Assembly (NCBI GenBank): GCA_021791135.1
Contig: JAJYXD010000022.1
Location: 1-7,516 of the forward strand
Source: a bacterium
Lineage (GTDB): Bacteria > Patescibacteriota > Minisyncoccia > UBA6257 > GWB1-50-10
DNA: 7,516 nucleotides
Direction: 5' to 3'
The notes under the pieces: generated by a model
The model's input: only the letters and a program-made list of their open reading frames with translations
The model's database searches: none
What the model was told of the DNA's origin: nothing
Shown: piece after piece, positions 6,297 to 7,516 of the stretch
How positions within the stretch are numbered: the first letter of the stretch is position 1
Layout: every line of letters begins with the position of its first letter
Program-made: the position numbers and the translations under genes

Positions 6297-7040
6297 TCAT
6301 ACTTTCCCCTCGTGTTTCTCTGCCGCCTTACGATACCCGCAATACTCACATTCGGGATCCGCGGCGGGCATTTCTCCGCTTAAACATTTTCTTATTTCGT
6401 GGAGTACTGGTTCAATCCACGCATCATTTCCCGTGTACGAAAGGAGCTGAATATTGAATTCAAGTTTCCCATCGAACGCCTCTTTATCCTTATCTCCGTT
6501 TGCATATACGAAGTATCCTGTGTCCGAAACCTTGAATCCGCTCTTCCTTAAGAGCCACTGATAGATCTCCATCTGGCGCTTGTATGCCTGCCGATACTCC
6601 GCATCAAGCGTAATCTCGCCCGAGGTCGAGGTCGCTTTGTAGTCCACCACGATAAGCTCCTCGCTGCGGTTCACCCAGACGTCGTCCACCGCACCCGTCA
6701 CGATGAAGTTCGAGGGTTCGTGATAATACTGCACTCCCTTGAAGTTTTCCCGCCACTCGTCCATCATCTCGTGCGGAAAGGGCACCGCGTCCACGCCGTA
6801 CGCCTTCATGAGCGGATGCGAAGTGCCTTGCGCGCGATGTATATCGAATTCTTTTTTTAAAAGCGCGTCGACCGCGGAGTTCAGCGTGAAGGGAAATCCC
6901 GGAGGACGTCCTACGCCGAGCCGGCGGTCAAGGTAAAAACAGCGCGGGCATTCCGTAAAAAGCTCGATCTTGGAGCGGCTCAATTTAAACGGCTCGCCGC
7001 TTTGGGGGCTGAAGATATTTCTCGTGCGTGTACCGTTCAT
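6297..7040 (-). CDS. PD-(D/E)XK nuclease-like protein with Cas4/AddB-type cysteines
   Basis: A 247-aa protein of the PD-(D/E)XK superfamily (RecB/Cas4-like branch). Catalytic core: GAVDD (116-120, D119 or D120), then VVDYKAT (132-137 region, D133 and K135), and QMEIYQWLL (156-164), the conserved glutamine motif after the core. LSRSKIELFTECPRCFYL at 20-37 is the typical N-terminal motif of this branch. Two cysteine pairs, C31/C34 and C231/C234 (CEYC), bracket the nuclease core as in iron-sulfur Cas4 and AddB nucleases, so a [4Fe-4S] cluster is likely (inference). There is no helicase domain and no cas gene nearby, so a role in DNA repair or recombination is more plausible than CRISPR adaptation. 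The ATG is 4 nt past the DUF5652 stop, with AGGA overlapping that stop codon, suggesting coupled translation. Stop is TGA. Confidence 0.88.
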   Translation of the reverse strand: MNGTRTRNIFSPQSGEPFKLSRSKIELFTECPRCFYLDRRLGVGRPPGFPFTLNSAVDALLKKEFDIHRAQGTSHPLMKAYGVDAVPFPHEMMDEWRENFKGVQYYHEPSNFIVTGAVDDVWVNRSEELIVVDYKATSTSGEITLDAEYRQAYKRQMEIYQWLLRKSGFKVSDTGYFVYANGDKDKEAFDGKLEFNIQLLSYTGNDAWIEPVLHEIRKCLSGEMPAADPECEYCGYRKAAEKHEGKV

Positions 7041-7044
7041 CGTC

Positions 7045-7269
7045 CTAATTCTGAAGCGAGGTTTCCGAAGCCTTTCCGGATCCCGCGTACTTCGAAAAAA
7101 CGAAGATGTAGAGAATTTCGAGGATTCCTATCGTGTTAATCACGAGGAGCGCCACGAACCACCACTTCTGGCCGAGACGCGCCGACTTCCAGAGCGCTAC
7201 CCCTTTCCAGGGCAGTGTCCAGAGAATAATCAGTAAAAATACTAAATTGTCTTGAAGAAATGCCTGCAT
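7045..7269 (-). CDS. DUF5652-like small membrane protein
   Basis: A 74-aa protein with two hydrophobic segments, about 8-20 and 36-58. Between them is WTLPWKGVALWKSARLGQKW (17-36), with the second segment reading WFVALLVINTIGILEILYIF (37-56). The LPWKGxALWK...WWF...NTxGILEILYIF pattern matches my recollection of the DUF5652 family, common in Patescibacteria and of unknown function. A short polar tail (59-74) follows. By the hydrophobic pattern it should sit in the cell membrane with both ends on the same side. It is followed after 4 nt by the PD-(D/E)XK gene, so the two are probably one transcription unit. The start at 7269 lacks a Shine-Dalgarno. A weak minus-strand promoter (TGGTCA, 17 nt, TAGTAT at 7305-7300) may drive the pair. 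Confidence 0.8.
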   Translation of the reverse strand: MQAFLQDNLVFLLIILWTLPWKGVALWKSARLGQKWWFVALLVINTIGILEILYIFVFSKYAGSGKASETSLQN

Positions 7270-7321
7270 AAAAAACTGACGCGAACGACCTTTTCTTCAA
7301 TACTACCCTTTTCCGCGCATT

Positions 7322-7350
7322 TTGACCATTCATTTCGATTACCATATAGT
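7322..7350 (+). promoter_or_regulatory. Strong promoter for the rightmost plus-strand gene
   Basis: -35 TTGACC (7322-7327), exactly 17 nt, -10 TATAGT (7345-7350). The -35 hexamer is the same as in the sigma-4/HARE promoter. The -10 ends 13 nt before the ATG at 7364, so the leader should be about 7 nt. AAAAGG at 7355-7360 is Shine-Dalgarno-like but lies within or just at the predicted RNA start. Confidence 0.7.
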
Positions 7351-7363
7351 GGTAAAAAGGCCT

Positions 7364-7516
7364 ATGACAGAGAAATTCTTCGAACTAGAAAACGACTCTG
7401 AGAAAAACAGCGAAGATTTCTCGGTGCTTAAGAGCGTTCCAAAGGAACAGCTGAAGGACTACGGAAGAGCCGCGGAGCACGTGCTCGACACGGCGGTATT
7501 CGAAAAGATCAAGGAA
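7364..7516 (+). CDS. Unidentified protein, N-terminal 51 residues (partial, runs off the right edge)
   Basis: An open frame from ATG 7364 to the window end, 51 codons without a stop, directly behind a near-consensus promoter. The product starts MTEKFFELENDSEKNSEDFS, then LKSVPKEQLKDYGRAAEHVL, and is strongly charged with no signal peptide or membrane segment. I do not recognise the family. The gene is divergent from the DUF5652-nuclease pair, sharing a 94-bp intergenic region. It is likely a real cytoplasmic protein because promoter, spacing and frame agree. Confidence 0.65.
   Translation, partial: MTEKFFELENDSEKNSEDFSVLKSVPKEQLKDYGRAAEHVLDTAVFEKIKE

Noticed and set aside
6297..7040. Cas4 of a CRISPR system
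   Set aside because: No repeat-spacer array and no other cas gene is in the window; the fold family is shared with AddB/RecB-type nucleases.

Overview
The window reads as chromosomal DNA of a Patescibacteria (Candidate Phyla Radiation) bacterium, probably of the Parcubacteria group. This is inference from gene content: a DUF5652-type small membrane protein, a protein joining sigma region 4 to a HARE-HTH domain, a compact separate SecD and SecF, and a tgt with an atypical binding loop. Stops are TAA, TAG and TGA, so the standard bacterial code (table 11) fits. No rRNA, tRNA, CRISPR array or transposase gene was seen.

Layout, read along the minus strand where nearly all genes lie: a 74-aa DUF5652 membrane protein (7269-7045), 4 nt, a Cas4/RecB-like PD-(D/E)XK protein with two CxxC pairs (7040-6297), a 238-bp gap with a truncated repeat, tgt (6058-4745), 20 nt, an anchored M23 peptidase (4724-3690), a 505-bp gap filled by two long imperfect palindromes, secD (3184-1898), 5 nt, secF (1892-993), a 95-bp promoter-bearing gap, and the sigma-4/HARE-HTH gene (897 to beyond the left edge). 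A gene on the plus strand begins at 7364 behind a strong promoter and leaves on the right.

The genes mostly serve basic cell functions: SecDF pulls exported proteins through the Sec channel, the M23 protein probably remodels peptidoglycan, Tgt modifies tRNA, and the sigma-4/HARE protein is a likely DNA-binding regulator. The nuclease and DUF5652 genes look translationally coupled.

The most unusual content is structured repeat DNA. A palindromic element of about 151 bp sits in frame inside tgt. It has 26-nt arms (23/26 complementary) enclosing two perfect or near-perfect hairpins, so it would fold as a three-way junction, and it adds about 50 Ala/Arg/Pro-rich residues to an otherwise normal-sized enzyme. 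Between the M23 gene and secD lie two different long palindromes of 184 and 207 bp. A diverged, truncated relative of the second lies upstream of tgt, and its central stem differs by two compensating base pairs. A further pattern is that the best promoters have -10 boxes only 6-13 nt from the start codons, suggesting leaderless or nearly leaderless mRNAs.
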